Shown here: piece by piece, positions 34,801-46,370 of the stretch
Layout of the letters: each line of letters starts with the position of its first letter
Position numbering within the stretch: position 1 is the stretch's first letter
Assembly: GCA_010909165.1 (NCBI GenBank)
Contig: MU008163.1
Coordinates: 372,001 to 436,000, forward strand
Origin: Anthoceros angustus
Lineage: Eukaryota > Streptophyta > Anthocerotopsida > Anthocerotales > Anthocerotaceae
Length of the DNA: 64,000 bases
Direction: 5' to 3'
Made by a program: the position numbers and the translations under genes
The notes under the pieces: generated by a model
Database searches by the model: none
Told to the model about the DNA's origin: nothing
Seen by the model: only the letters and a program-made list of their open reading frames with translations

Positions 34801-35578
34801 GCACCCAAGGTCAAGAAGGGCCTAGGAGCATGAAACCATATGGTTCATGCCTCCTAGTGCATTCAGACAGTTCATCAAAGAAAAAAGAGCAAAAGTCTAA
34901 AAACCCTTAAAACCCTAAAAATCACAAAAAGTCCAGTTTTTGAGGCAAGTCGCACTTGCCCTAAAATTTTTGACAATTTTTGAATTGTTTTGTATTTTTT
35001 GATATTTTGTTGTTTTAAAGGGTTCCTTTCGGCGTTTTCAACCTTTTTGTGCACCTCCCTAATGTGGATATGCTCTTATCTTTACTTAACCCTCGTCTTT
35101 TTTCTAGTGGTTAAAACTTTGAACTAGTAGTGAGAACCTTTTGCATCTTTTGAATCTTGAGGCGTTTGGCGTGGGCCCGACTCAAGTGCGAGACCATGCC
35201 ACTCTCATTCTCGCCTTGCATGTGGATCAAGAACATCGGCGAAGATATTATTGTCCCAATGTCTAAGAAACAAAGTCTGTAAAATTCTCGGGCGAGTATA
35301 GTCTTAGGATTGGTGGTATGAATGAAAGGTTGGTGCAAACAAGTTTGCGCACAATCTAACAAGCCCTAAAAACTCTAAACGTTTGTATACGTCCAACACC
35401 TGGCAATGATTGCCAGATGTTGGAAACTGTTTAGATGTAAGTGCGCGCATAAGTTTGCGCGCGAATTCTATGTCCAGTTTGAAAGAAAAAGCCGAACGAG
35501 AATGGGACTTTAGGTTTTTGCCACGTACTTGCAATCTACAATCTCAAATAACGTGTATCAAAACAATTATTCAAAAGG

Positions 35579-35962
35579 TTGCGGGTGACATGTCTGCAGA
35601 GAAATACCAAAAAGGCTGATTATAGTGCGGAGTTTTTCAAGTGCAAAAAGGGGTCCAGCCACGTCCGTGTGCTTATTCTCTTGAAGAAGTTGTTGCAAAA
35701 GGCTTTTAATTGGGCTTTGTGTTCTGCGAAGACCAAGAAGGTGAAGGCTACAAAGAAGAAAGCACGAAAATCAGAGGTGGAAGAGGAGCATGAGGAACAT
35801 GAGGAGGAGGTAGGGAGGGAGGCCGAGCTTGACGAGAGGGAGGAAGCACGGCCTGTGGTTTCAGGGCCTGACGTGCACAACATAAGTGGATCAACAACAA
35901 CAAACAACACTGATGCAAACCTGCCGGATCTTTCTTCCGTGGAAGGCAAAACCATGGCCTAA
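35579..35962 (+). CDS. Hypothetical ORF, Lys-rich then Glu-rich, 127 aa
   Basis: The frame has a Lys/Ala-rich stretch (AKTKKVKATKKKARK) followed by an acidic one (EVEEEHEEHEEEVGREAE) and a Ser/Thr/Asn-rich end. No family recognised. The duplicate at about 60,440-60,790 is frameshifted, which argues against a selected gene. It is reported because the charge pattern is unlike its surroundings. Confidence 0.25.
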   Translation: MRVTCLQRNTKKADYSAEFFKCKKGSSHVRVLILLKKLLQKAFNWALCSAKTKKVKATKKKARKSEVEEEHEEHEEEVGREAELDEREEARPVVSGPDVHNISGSTTTNNTDANLPDLSSVEGKTMA

Positions 35963-37190
35963 ACCCTTTGCGCATGCGTGTGGACAAACTTGTCAAGTCA
36001 ACCTGCTCCTCTGCCTTCTTGTCCCTTGCATGCAGGTCTGCTTGCTCCTAATGCTCTCTACCTCTGTCACCGCCTCCTACCCCCTCCTTATCAACTAATT
36101 CGGCAGAAGAGGCCTTTGCTTTCTTAGAGGAGACATGTGTCGCTCTCTCCATCGCCCTACTTCCACGACTTTATGACCGTCCAAAAGCATGCGCAAAGGG
36201 CTGGATTTGCTGCAGTAGCTGTGATTTTGTGCCCGCTGTCATGGCATTTTGATTGTCTCTGACTTGGGCTGCTGAACATTTGCCAAACGATTCTCAATCC
36301 CATTTTCAAAACTCCAATGGATTAAGGAACATATTAAGTTGAAATATAGTATTATCGACAAGAAGGAAAATATCAAGTTGTTGGATGTCTAGACGAAAAA
36401 TAGATCATGTTCAATAGAGAGGTATCTTGCAAGTTCCTGTTGGTCCTCATAACTCTCTGCTACTGCTGGTTTTTGTTGTCTAGCACATCCAACACCTTGA
36501 GAGTTTCTTTTTTGTCCTAAGTACTCTTTTTCTTTTTAACATGTTCTTTAATCCGTTGAAGTTTTGACAATGTGATTGAGAATCCTTTGTTGACTCCCAA
36601 TTTCATGTTGGTCCACATAACTTTGTGCTGATGCTGGTTTTTGTCTAGCACATGGAACACCTTGTATTTCTTCTTCAAATATTCGTCAATCAGTCGAAGT
36701 TTTGACAATTGCATTGAGAATCCTTTGTTGACCTGCAATCCCTTGTTGGAGCTCGTATTTCTTTGCTGCTTTTTTTATTTTGTTTGGTACATCTAACATC
36801 TTGAGATTTTATACATAATAAAAAAAATATCTTGAGATTTTCAACCAGCTCCAGTTTCCAACTTTGATGCCATAATGAATCCATGTAAAAGAACCCACCA
36901 GCGAGCTCCTCACGACAATGAACCAACAGCCTCGCAGACTGCTTCAGCCCTAAAGCTGCACGCTTGTTACCATGTCTCAGTGGAGATACTATGGGTCTGG
37001 TGCAAAAATACACAAGGTTTTTCCGTGCCAAATATACCACACTAGAGCAGTACTAGCGAAGAGGCAACTCACTTGAGGATGTTGAGGTTTCGGGACTTCT
37101 GGTGAAGATAAAACACATCTTTTTCCAACTCTCTTTGTCATAATGTCCTGAAGAAATGTGGGTGAAAAAGGGGAATCTCTTGGACACGGT
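35963..37190. other. Spacer of segmental duplication copy A
   Basis: No gene recognised. It includes two related segments with TTGTCTAGCACATCCAACACC and GTCTAGCACATGGAACACC, each followed by a GAAGTTTTGACAAT block (about 36,478-36,570 and 36,650-36,715). Confidence 0.45.
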
Positions 37191-37194
37191 GCTG

Positions 37195-37420
37195 TGCAGC
37201 TACATCCCGCAAATGTGTTGGTAGCGACTCTTCAGGCTTGTGCAAGGGGACCAGACTTTTAATCTGGACCGGACCCCAGGGGCATGCTGAAGTGTTGTCA
37301 GTAGTTTCTTATTGGACAAGTATGCAAAGTGCGGCAGCTTGGAAGACGCTCAAAGGGTGTTTGACGGTTTCTGCAAAGGATGTGGTGACATGGAGCGCCA
37401 TGACAGCTAAGTACCTGTAA
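37195..37420 (+). pseudogene. PPR fragment (plus strand), copy A
   Basis: Reads VLVATLQACARGPDF, then KYAKCGSLEDAQRVFDGF with frame breaks. These match the QACA...G and YAKCGSLEDA blocks of PPR L and S motifs. It lies head to head with the minus-strand PPR relic that follows. Confidence 0.7.
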
Positions 37421-37439
37421 CAGGCGCCTGAAATGAACC

Positions 37440-38610
37440 TTCACGCGCATGAAAAGAACTTGAATTCTTAACTTACCACCCCCACAAATGATCTCCCTTC
37501 CCATCATCAGGTGGATCTGCCATTGAAAAAATCTGGATGTGGCGCATATCTTCTTTCCACATCGTCGAGAAAATCTCACTCTCGGAAGAAATCCTACCCC
37601 TAACCGAAAACTTATGCACCAATCCTTCCATGTGTGTCCACCAGCTCTGGCCCGGCTGCTTCTTGCTCTTGTTTCCTGCATCTCCTGTGCCTACTGCCAC
37701 ATCTGGGAGCCGGTGTATGCCACTCAGGAAAGTGATGCCGTCGGGCTGTATGCCCTGAGGGCCCTTCTCATTTTCTGAACCAAGTCGAAGACCTCTTCAC
37801 TGTCTCCTTGACGGGTGTACCTTGCAATCAGTGCACTCCAAGTGACAAACTCTCTTTTCGGGCAATCACCAATTGTGCATCAACCATGCCCCCTGACTTT
37901 GTTTATCAAGCTGATGGCTCCAAGCAGATCAAGTAGAAGACCTCGGTCCTTAATTTGTGCACCAAGCTGCTTACCCATATGCAAAGGTGCCACATTTGCA
38001 CATGCATCAAGTACGCCAACAATTGTCAAATCATCTGGTCCAACCTTGCCTTCCTCTTGCATCACAAGGTCAAGACTGAGGGCTTCATGGCCCATGCCCT
38101 GCTGAGAATACCCTCCTATCTATATATATCATGGCATTCCATGTCACCACATCTTTTTCACCAAATCCGTGGAACATTGTTTGAGCGTCTTCGAACCTCC
38201 CACACTTTGCATACATGTCCACCAAGCAATTCCAGACGAACAAACGAGGCTCAACGGCACTGGCCAACACATCAGCATGCACGTCCTGCCCAGTTTTTCG
38301 AGTGTGTTTTCCTTGCACCAGCCTGAAGGCACGCTATGCAAACATGGCCATTCGCTTCAGCATTTGACCTGGGCATCTGCTCATGAAGTCTTACCGCCTG
38401 CTTTTATATCGTCCTTGCCGAACATGCGCACAATCTTTATGGAAGACCACATGAAGGCAGAAATTATGGATGACCACATGAAGGCAGAAATTATGGATGA
38501 CCACATGAAGGCATCTGGCTTGTCCACCACGCTGCACACTCAAATAGCTTCTTTCAACCTTCTTTCATGAACAGCATACATCCGCAACACTCTGTTGGAT
38601 GCTCTGAAAT
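37440..38610 (-). pseudogene. PPR pseudogene with E-motif region, copy A
   Basis: On the minus strand, reading from about 38,600 down: LRMYAVHERRLKEA, AFMWSSIIS (repeated), DVHADVLASAVEPRLFVWNC, LVDMYAKCGRFEDAQTMFHG, VDACANVAPLHMGKQLGAQI-like blocks, then an E2-like GQSWWTHMEGLVHKF near 37,640. Many frameshifts and lost motifs. The relic resembles the intact gene at 7604 (AFMWSSIISAHVKHG, GQSWWTDMDGLVHSF), so both come from one PPR subfamily. Confidence 0.75.
38445..38520 (-). repeat. 27-bp triplication inside the PPR relic
   Basis: ACCACATGAAGGCAGAAAT-type units occur three times in tandem. On the minus strand each encodes AFMWSSIIS, a piece of one PPR motif. The same triplication is in copy D at about 63,205-63,275, so it predates the 4-kb duplication. 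Confidence 0.85.
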
Positions 38611-39542
38611 TTCTGCATAAGAAATCACATCTGTGATGGGACCCTCCTCTCATGCACTCGTTTTTTCAGCGGACTACAAAATAGCATGCGCTACTAACCA
38701 CAAGCAAGGGTGAAACAGATGTTCTCCACGAATGGCCACACCTAGCCTCTTGTCATCTCGCAAAAACGAAGAAACATCTGGCCTCTGTAACATGGAGAAG
38801 ACGTCATTTGTGTGGCGAAAGCAAGCAATAAGATGGGCATCCCTCAATAGCACACCTGAGCAGATGGAGAACCCATCGAGGAAGCGTGAGCTGACACAGC
38901 CGATCTGGCAGCAAGGTCTCCGACCCTAAAACAACGTTCCACAGAGAGACAAGGTTAGCAGTCCTGCAAGTCGTGATGGACGTATGTGTTTGAAGTGGGT
39001 GCAACACCATGCGGTCTGCGCATGGTAAACAGGGATGCAACCCTGCAACTGTATCACTTGTGATGCCAGATGGCCAGGTGTTTTGGACAACAGCCGGAGG
39101 CGTTTCCTGGAGGGGTTCGAATTTCTTATTTTCCGAGTCTGAAATTAGGTAGGCCGTAAGATAACGAAGTTATGAACTGTTCTCCTAACCGTCTGGTCCC
39201 CAGAAATAAACAAGGATCCTGAGCACTACCATCAGCAATCTTGAGCGTAGCCGCAGCCAGGAAAGAATCATGGATGGAACCAGCGCTCATCAGCTTCAGG
39301 CATCTGGCCTGGCCGGGGAACAATAATCAGACTATTCTAGATATCCGTCTGCACAGCAACAAGTCCCGAGCTGGAACAGACATCAGTGTACTTGCTGGAT
39401 ACAACATCGAAATTGCATTTTTTGCGGACCAGATGTATGCACGCAAGTTCGAGGCAGGGTTCGCAACTAAAGCTGTTTTCAAGCAAGCCATCATTCCTAC
39501 TGTATACACAGCATATCAGGAAGCTGAAGACGGCGGCTGATT
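38611..39542. repeat. PPR-ADC linker region, copy A
   Basis: Related to 48,715-49,385 (shared GCACTCTGTTGG, GATGGGACCCTCCTCTCATG and CTGGCAGC segments) and to the end of copy D. No intact gene. The frames at 38,732-38,929 and 39,241-39,540 have no family signature. Confidence 0.6.
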
Positions 39543-39593
39543 GCTGGTCAATCCAAGTACCACTAAATTAAATACTTGGTTGGATTGACCAGC
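39543..39593. repeat. Hairpin at the ADC relic 3' side, copy A
   Basis: GCTGGTCAATCCAA (39,543-39,556) and TTGGATTGACCAGC (39,580-39,593) are perfect 14-bp inverted repeats. A diverged equivalent with 12-bp arms lies at 49,386-49,418, in the same position relative to ADC. Confidence 0.85.
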
Positions 39594-39597
39594 GAGC

Positions 39598-41760
39598 AGC
39601 CTAGATGTCCATGAAAGCAGGCCTGGCCAAGCAAACAGCAGTGAAGCTCCCATCCATATACAAGCGTCTCACTGCAATGTCTATATAAGCCTTGGGACCA
39701 ACTACCAGATACTGTTTTCGCTTGCCACACACGTCCTTCCCCATGAACTTGCACACCTTGCCATCACTATCACAGGTGAGGTCACACAGCACAGGATGGC
39801 GTGAGTGGTGGGCACCTCCTCCAGCCGCTGCAGGGGCACAATCGGGAACAGCTGCCCCCGAGCCCAGTAGTCTGACAAAGATCTGAACACACTCGGGTTG
39901 ATGTGAATATAGGTTGCATTGTGAGTGGGGGCTCCAGAGTCGAGCTGGACGAGGTCCTGGGTTCCCCGCAATTTGGTCGAAGACACTAGGTATGCTCCAG
40001 TTCGACCTCAGCTGCCACGAACACTTCAAAGATGCCGTCCACGACATCTTTGAAACCCACACAGCATAGGTAGGGGATGTTGGTGGCCAACCTCAGGCCA
40101 GAGCAGATGTCGAGCAGCAGAATTCGAAACAAGTATCTCGCACGCGTCGCCGTGGTCGACCCAAAGGATCTAAAAACAAGTCCAAGGAATTAGGGGACGG
40201 AGCCAAGCCAAGTCCTGGTCTCCCCCTGGCTTTGCTCCGTCCCCTAGTTGTTTGAGGTTGTTCTTAGATCGTTTGGAACAACCACGTCGACGCTTACCAC
40301 ATACTTGTTTCGAATCCTCCTGCTCGAGAGCTGTTCTGGCCTCCCTTTCAGATCCACCTGCAGCTGTCCCTGCTCTTGCAATTCGAGGATTAGCTGCGAA
40401 ATCCAACGGTGTAGGTTCCTTCCTCCACCACTTTGGACGACCGCGACGGCGACGAAGCATTGGCACATCTGCGGCTCCTGTAGAGCTCGTGTTGCTAGCC
40501 TGAGCTGCAGCTGCCGTCGCATCCTCAGAGCTGGGCGCCGCAGCTCCTGGATCTTGGCAGGCCTGGCGGACCTCTTGCGCCTCGGGGGCATTCAGTACGT
40601 AGAGCTCTCCACCACCCACTGCAGATGCAGATGCCCAGAAGCGCGCCCTCACTTCCCACAAGCTCCACAGCAACCCAGCTCTAGCTCTGCCGGAGAAGAA
40701 AAAGAAAAAACCCAGCACCTCGGCCCTGCTTACGGCTGCAATCACTTCCTCCAAACCTGCAGGTTGACAGCTCCGGTGCTGAAGAGGTGGGTTCACTGAG
40801 TAAACCCAGCAATACCTCCGTGGACACCTGATCCCCTCATGTTGCCCGCAAGTACATGCAAAACAAGGCCGACTGATACGACACCAGGGCCCGCCCAAGT
40901 TTCATAACGCAGAGTGGGCTGGCTGCTGTACATTCTTCAGCTCGGATGGCCTCAGCCACCACCTCCTCGGCGTACTCCTCCACTCTATATCCAATGGAGA
41001 TGTCAGTGTTCTCGTAATGAGAACGTCGTAGCCCACCCCTAGCCCCCCACTACCCACGACGATGCTGATGAGGCTCATGAGAGCTGCCATCAAAGGCCAC
41101 CTCGCAAGAAAAGGAAAGGTGAGCTGCTTCACCAACCCCCTCCCTCACAACGCGCTGAGCCCCGGAGCGTTGTGCCCCCGGGATCTACGATCTCATGTGA
41201 AAATGGAGCAGCTGCAAGCACCGGATCCAACATGTCCAACTCTCTGACAACCTCCACTTCCCGCACTATCTCCTGCAATGTCACACTGAACTTGCCATCA
41301 TCGCCGGAGGTCTCCTCAGTGCCCGCCGTGCTCAGTACTCAGCTTCGCCCTGAAGCCGATGACTGGCCTTCACATCCATGTCGGACTGCTGGTTGCAACC
41401 ACCATGTTCGAAACCAGCTCCTCCACCTCTTCCAGCACGGTACCCGTAACGGAATTGAACTCCATCTTCCGCGCTGTCAGGCCAACGGCCATGTGCCCTG
41501 CTTCTTTGTATAACCATTACAGAAAAATTCTCTCGGTGGCTGGCCTTGGGGAGCTACGACATCAGCGTCAAGTTCCATGGTCATCAGGAGGAGGAACGGG
41601 ATGAGGAGGCGCTAACCGATCCGAGGGCTCCTGCCCACCAGCTGGTCCCGGACTCCCGGAGGTCAATCGTCTCTCCTGCCTGCGTGTGTCCTGGCCATGA
41701 GGCTGCACACGCATATGCCCCATGTCATTTATTGTCCAGTGTGGGCGCCTATCCTCGACT
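39598..41760 (-). pseudogene. Arginine decarboxylase pseudogene, copy A
   Basis: On the minus strand: N-terminal relics near 41,350-41,520, VLHVLAGNMRGSGVHGGIAG near 40,850, and C-terminal ARGQLFPIVPLQRLEEVPTT (about 39,850) with LCDLTCDSDGKVCKFMGKDV. These match the blocks of the copy at 3.7-6.1 kb, but the frame is broken throughout. A non-ADC segment carrying AT-hook-like motifs interrupts the barrel-to-C-terminal region at about 40,110-40,790. Confidence 0.75.
40110..40326. repeat. Imperfect inverted repeat of an AT-hook-coding segment
   Basis: Arms of about 100 bp (40,110-40,208 and 40,220-40,326) face each other across a short spacer. Both ends share ATTCGAAACAAGTAT and its complement, and the inner ends share TAGGGGACGGAGC. 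The left arm on the plus strand encodes RRRGRPKGSKNK, an AT-hook. The right arm on the minus strand encodes RRRGCSKRSKNN. A further RRRRGRPKWWRKE occurs on the minus strand near 40,440. Confidence 0.7.
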
Positions 41761-43010
41761 TTGCTGCTGTTGCAGAGCTTGTCGGGGACGCTCCAGCCAT
41801 GGCAGGGTGACTGTCACATATGTTTGTGCAAGACATCTTCCGCCCAGTTCACCGGCCGCAGCCTTTAAATTCGTGGGGCCACGAAAACTTTCCCTTCCTC
41901 CTCCGCAGAGTCCGCACAAGCCATCGTCTGCACAAACACGCATGGGAACATCTTTAGCTTGAAGATTCCCGGGCGGACCATGGCGAACAAGCTGTCAAGC
42001 TTGCAAGCAAGCGAATCACAAACCCTGCAGACAACGTTCTTGTTTTCTACTCAAAGTGATTAAATCAAAACATGAGCAACTGCAGAGCTAGAAGAACGAT
42101 GCAAACAACGTTCTTGTTTTCTGCTCGAAGTGATTAAATCAAAACACGAGCAACTGCAACCAAGATAACACCCATATTCAAGTCTGTGAGCTAGAAGAAG
42201 GAATAAACCTACACCTACATATTCTCCGACACCTGTGTAAAACTTTCTTCAAGTCCACAAACTCAACACCAGTCCACTGTTACAAACTACATCCGTGTAG
42301 GACATGGGGCTACCCGGCCTCGGCCTCGAGCCGCCGCAGCAAAGCAATAAATAAAGCACGAGTGCAAAAGCAGCCCAGCGAGCATGACATAACATAACCG
42401 CCGCCGCTGCATCAAATCTGGTAAGGATGCGAGTTCAAGCTGCTGGCTACGCAGGCACAAACACCTCTCTTCTGAGCACACGATACAAGAGCAAGGAAGA
42501 AACAGGCAGGGCAGAGCATGGAACGGAGCTCACCTCGGAGGAAGGAAGCATCTGGACGTGAAGGCTGCAGACAGGCCTACGGGCCTGGGATGGAGGCGCG
42601 GAAATTGATGCAAGCGGGATTTCAAGCTAACAGCCACAGCAGCCGCCTCAAGCAGGCGGGGACATCCTCGGCATGCCCAGCAGTGCTGTGCTGGATACAA
42701 ACCGGTGCCGCTGCGGCAAGTGCTTGCAAGGCTCAGCAGGATCGCTTACAAAACCGACATCCAAGGCAGAGGAAGACCGAGGAACTACCAGCCAGGTCCA
42801 CACAGGGAACGTTTCTGCACAGCAAGGCAAGGCATGGCTTCACGACAGAGCGAGCTCAAGGAGAAGCCGCTTGCAAGCGAGCGAGATTCACATCAACACA
42901 AGGCGGGCCGATGGCTGTGGAAGGAGGCATATGGAGGATTGATTAGGGAAGGCAGCCGGCTAGGGCACGGACAATTCTGAACGCGCCGCCAACAGTATCG
43001 GCCTCGGACA
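41761..43010. repeat. ADC 5' flank cassette, copy A
   Basis: Related to 47,900-48,690 and 50,540-51,760 through shared segments such as TTGTGCAAGACATCTTCCGC, GCATCTGGACGTG and AAGCGGGATNTCGAGCTAAC. It lies upstream of the ADC relic. No intact gene; the ORFs are inconsistent between copies. Confidence 0.7.
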
Positions 43011-43155
43011 GGATTTGTACAAGGGTAGTGTCGCGCGAAAGAACTCTCACTGTCTCCCCATGGCATACAAGGCTACAAGGTGCTCTCCGCGCAAAAGCAA
43101 AAGTAGTGTCCCGCGCAAAAGTAAAACAATTTTCCGCCCGCAGGGTGTCGGCCAT

Positions 43156-43451
43156 TGTTAGAGTATGAAGATATACCTTGATATAGATAATATTCTTATA
43201 TTATTGCAAGGACTATGTATATTGTAAAGCTATCTATAAATTATTAATTTATATACTATAATATTGAGGTTATTCACCTAGCGTTGGCCTTCTATCTAGG
43301 GACCATCCGTCTCCTGGAGTAACGGAGTAACGTATGCTTGAATCTCTAACACCATTCACAAGTTATTGAACTGAAGCCCGATTGGAGCGATTAGAATTTG
43401 GGACCCACTTGTACAGTGTATCTCAATGGCTATGTTAACCACCTTCTAACA
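43156..43451. mobile_element. Possible solo LTR bounded by TGTTAGA...TCTAACA
   Basis: The 296-bp AT-rich stretch has a perfect 7-bp terminal inverted repeat of TG...CA type, as in copia LTRs. The flanking 5-mers (GCCAT and GTAAC) do not match, so no target duplication is visible. Confidence 0.35.
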
Positions 43452-44889
43452 GTAACAAAGATTTTTTTATTATTTATTAAGAATTCTATTCTATTCTACT
43501 AAATATATTATAGGTAAGACCAACAGCAAATCACATTCATTTATCTTAATTCGTATTATTAAAAAGAGTATGGATAATAAGGTATCATATATATAGAGTC
43601 TGATTTATTTATTTAAACGATTAACAATCTCTTCTTTATTTTTGATCCCTTCAATTGCAAAGTTGTGAACACGGTTGCGGGTAGTTGCAATGGCTATGGT
43701 AGGTGCAAAAGGAGCGGGGGAAGGGGCAAATAATGTCCCATCGACCTCCTACCCTTGCGATGAGTGTTGTAGGGACATTACAAAGGTAGCGGAAGGAGGT
43801 TTGCCTCCTACTAGCGGAGTGGTAGGAGGAAAACCTCCTATAAACAGGTAGGAGGGAAATCTCCTACGAATGAAGTGGTAGGAGGTGTACCACACTAGAG
43901 AGGAAGGAGGTTGCATCTCCTCTCGAGGCGGCTGCACCTACCCAAGGAGAGGACCGAGGTAGGAGGTGAGACTAGAGGAAGTTCCAAAGAGGACCGATCC
44001 GAGTCGAGGAGCAAAGCGCCCATTGAAGACAAGGAAGAAGACGACAATGCGGAGTCCAGAAGCAAGACGGACAATCTCTTGATCGTAGGATGACTCGTGG
44101 GACGGTAGGAACATTCTTTCGGTACTCACACTAAGGTGGGGCCCGTATTTAAGTGGGTAACCCTATTTTGAAGGAGGAGCGGCCGAGATGACCGGGAAGA
44201 TGTGGCAGGAGTGAGTTGGACCTTACCCTGTGGGGTCAAGAGACCATCGCGAATTCCTTCACTAATCCAGGTCATCTTGCATTTAAGACACATGCATTTC
44301 GATGAGTTCGCTCTACCTATAAAAGGGGAGCAATGTAAGCAGTTCAATATCGATCCTTGCGTTCTCCTCCATAGTGGTGCACACCCTTGTCGTGGTTGTG
44401 TACATGTCCGTCATGCCTGCCAACGGCGAATGGTGGTGGAGGACGAGGTTGATCGGAGGTGCCGAAATGGGAGGGAGGCACACACTCGGCCCTTGGCCTG
44501 GCCTTTTTCTTGTGGAAGGTTGCATCTTGCGGTTGCTGTGTGCTTTTGCTTGGTGACTTCTTGTAGGGCACTAACATTAGAGGTTCATTGGAATATGACC
44601 TTGGGAAGCTTTCGAACCCAAGGGCACTCACGCTAGAGGCAAACACAGGACTGCCGGCCCAAGTGGAACGTCCATCGAGTCGGTCGCTCTAGGCATATTT
44701 GTGAAGCAGTTCGTAACAAGGTCGTGAGAGATGAACCCGTAATCATGTGAGAAAAGAAGACCCTCGAACAAGATCGTTCAGGCAAGTCCCTTGGGATCGA
44801 ACCTACATATTCAACGACCGTGGGATAAGTGTGGCCACCAAGGCTAGCTCTGAGTGACCTGAGTGTACCTACCACAATGGGCATGTACT
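43452..44889. other. Repeat-rich spacer; palindromic GGTAGGAGG motifs
   Basis: At 43,720-43,930 the motif GTAGGAGG/CCTCCTAC alternates in both orientations several times. A TATA-like CCTATAAAAGGGG at about 44,316 could belong to an LTR promoter. No intact gene. Frames at 44,202-44,636 and 43,911-44,093 are unrecognised. Confidence 0.4.
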
Positions 44890-45175
44890 AATATGTACCA
44901 TTGGGGCGTGCTCACTTGCTTGTGGACGAGAGGTGGCACTCATAATAAGAACACTTAAGAAAATGCCAAAGAGCGTGGCGTACTAGTATTAGGGCACCCC
45001 GCTCCCGACTTTTTCCTCTCCGGGCCGGTGTGTAAGGCACAGGATTAATGGAGTACGTGCTCTTGGTGGCATGCCTCAGGTGTTGGGCGCTATGGAATGG
45101 ACGCATTCATCAAGTCCCCACAAAATAACCTCCACCAAATTTAAAATACCCCTCCCCCCCTCCTTCCTGCCTCCC
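44890..45175 (-). repeat. Dispersed repeat, inverted relative of 30,540-30,880
   Basis: Shares CTCATAATAAGAACACTTA, CAAAGAGCGTG, CGTACTAGT and TGGACGCATTCATCA with the plus-strand copy at 30.5-30.9 kb, in reverse order. It ends in a C-rich run (CCCCTCCCCCC) that mirrors the G-rich run of the other copy. Confidence 0.7.
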
Positions 45176-45459
45176 ACCCCCCCACTATGGTATCGGGAGT
45201 GAATAGCAAGGATGAAAGCTTGCCTGCTGCTAAAAGATTCCCCACAAAGTGTGGCAATTCCGAAGCCTGTGGCCCGGCGGGCGAGTGGCCAAGATGTGGA
45301 ACCACCAACGATTGCGCAACCAATTTGGATTTAGAAACACACTCTTGATCTACCATGTGGAGACTATGTTTGTGCTAATGCGTACAAGGCTGCAGACGTG
45401 CACTCGCCAATATAAATATGGTCTCCCGGACATGGGCCATGGGTCCTGCAGGTGGCTGA

Positions 45460-46200
45460 GTCCTCCGAGCTCGCTAATGTGGAGCGTGGACCTCCCGTTC
45501 GCTGGTCCCCTGAACCTCCGTCCTCCCGTTCGTTGGTCTTCTGAACCACCCATATCTCGACTACATACACGTACCCAGGCAATTACAAATATTTTGGCTA
45601 ATACAAATGATGGAAATGCAGATACCCCAGATTATTTAGAAGAACATTTAGCTGATGATTTTATTAATGCTGTATTTCTGATTTTGCTGACCTCACTTCC
45701 GAAATGACTAGGGCTCTTCATGTGCATGCTCTTTTGACGGTTGACGGTGAACCGGCTACCTATCAAGAGGCACTCAGTGGGCCCAATGGTGCAGCATGGA
45801 AAGCCGCAATAGAAAGTGAGTATAATTCTTTGCTTTTAAAATCATACTTGGGATTTAGTCTCACTTCCTCCTGGTTGTAAACTCATCCTAGGCAAGTGGG
45901 TATTTAAAAAGAATTTTAAATGTTGATGGTTCTGTTGAACGTTATAAAGCTCGACTTGTTGTTAAAGGTTATAGCCAGGTCGCCGGCGTAGATTATCAAG
46001 AGACTTTTTTGCCCGTAGTCAAGACCCAATCCTTGAGGGTTCTCTTAGCCTTAGCCTTAGAGTTGAATTTAGACATCCATCAAATGGATGTTTGCACCGC
46101 TCTTTATGGGGAACTTAAGGAGGAAATATGTATGCCGCAGCCCGAGGGCTATGAAGATGCCAATGCTGAGCTTGTTTGTAAGTTGCTCACGATAAAATAG
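45460..46200 (+). mobile_element. Ty1/copia reverse transcriptase fragment
   Basis: Across frame changes it reads RLHTRTQAITN, then DGEPATYQEALSGPNGAAWK, KWVFKKNF, VERYKARLVVKGYSQVAGVD, YQETFLPVVKTQSLRVLLAL and MDVCTALYGELKEEICMPQP. These are the standard opening blocks of copia reverse transcriptase. At least two frameshifts are present. The catalytic YVDD block is missing, because the frame ends in LTR-like sequence. Confidence 0.85.
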
Positions 46201-46202
46201 CT

Positions 46203-46370
46203 TACTATTAGGGCACTCTTCACTAGGGCACCTAGGACTTAATGATTAATTTAGTCCTTAGGGCACTAAGTAGTTTCTTCTAGTAGTTATTTAATTGGTT
46301 AGTTGTTACAACCACTTAACGGTTACAACAACCTTGCCTACATAAAGGCATGTACTTTCTATTATGAACT
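46203..46370 (+). mobile_element. LTR fragment nested in the copia pol relic
   Basis: TTAGGGCACTCTTCACTAGG through CTTTCTATTATG is related to the LTR at 31.5 kb. It separates the RT part from the RNase H part of the same pol reading direction. Confidence 0.6.

Larger units (their letters stand above)
33242..35330. repeat. Head-to-tail duplication of a unit of about 1.04 kb
   Basis: Copy 1 spans about 33,242-34,273 and copy 2 about 34,274-35,330. Both run from GCAAACTTGTGC...AAGAGCGAAAAATAATC through a minisatellite to the TATAGTCTTAGGATTG end. Differences are mostly short indels and minisatellite unit number. A further partial copy of the end occurs at about 60,015-60,220. Confidence 0.85.
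35140..39250. repeat. Segmental duplication of about 4 kb, copy A
   Basis: From the TGAATCTTGAGGCGTTTGGC start this block is colinear with 60,015-64,000 (offset about 24.8 kb). It carries the acidic ORF, an A/T-rich spacer, PPR relics on both strands and the PPR flank. Copy A usually has the longer sequence at each indel difference. The duplication may continue beyond the window end. Confidence 0.9.

Noticed and set aside
33483-34814. Cys/Ala/His-rich ORFs on the minus strand
   Set aside because: They are translations of the 37-bp minisatellite in different frames.
43156-43451. Confident solo-LTR call
   Set aside because: The TG...CA ends match, but the flanking 5-mers are different, so it is listed only as possible.
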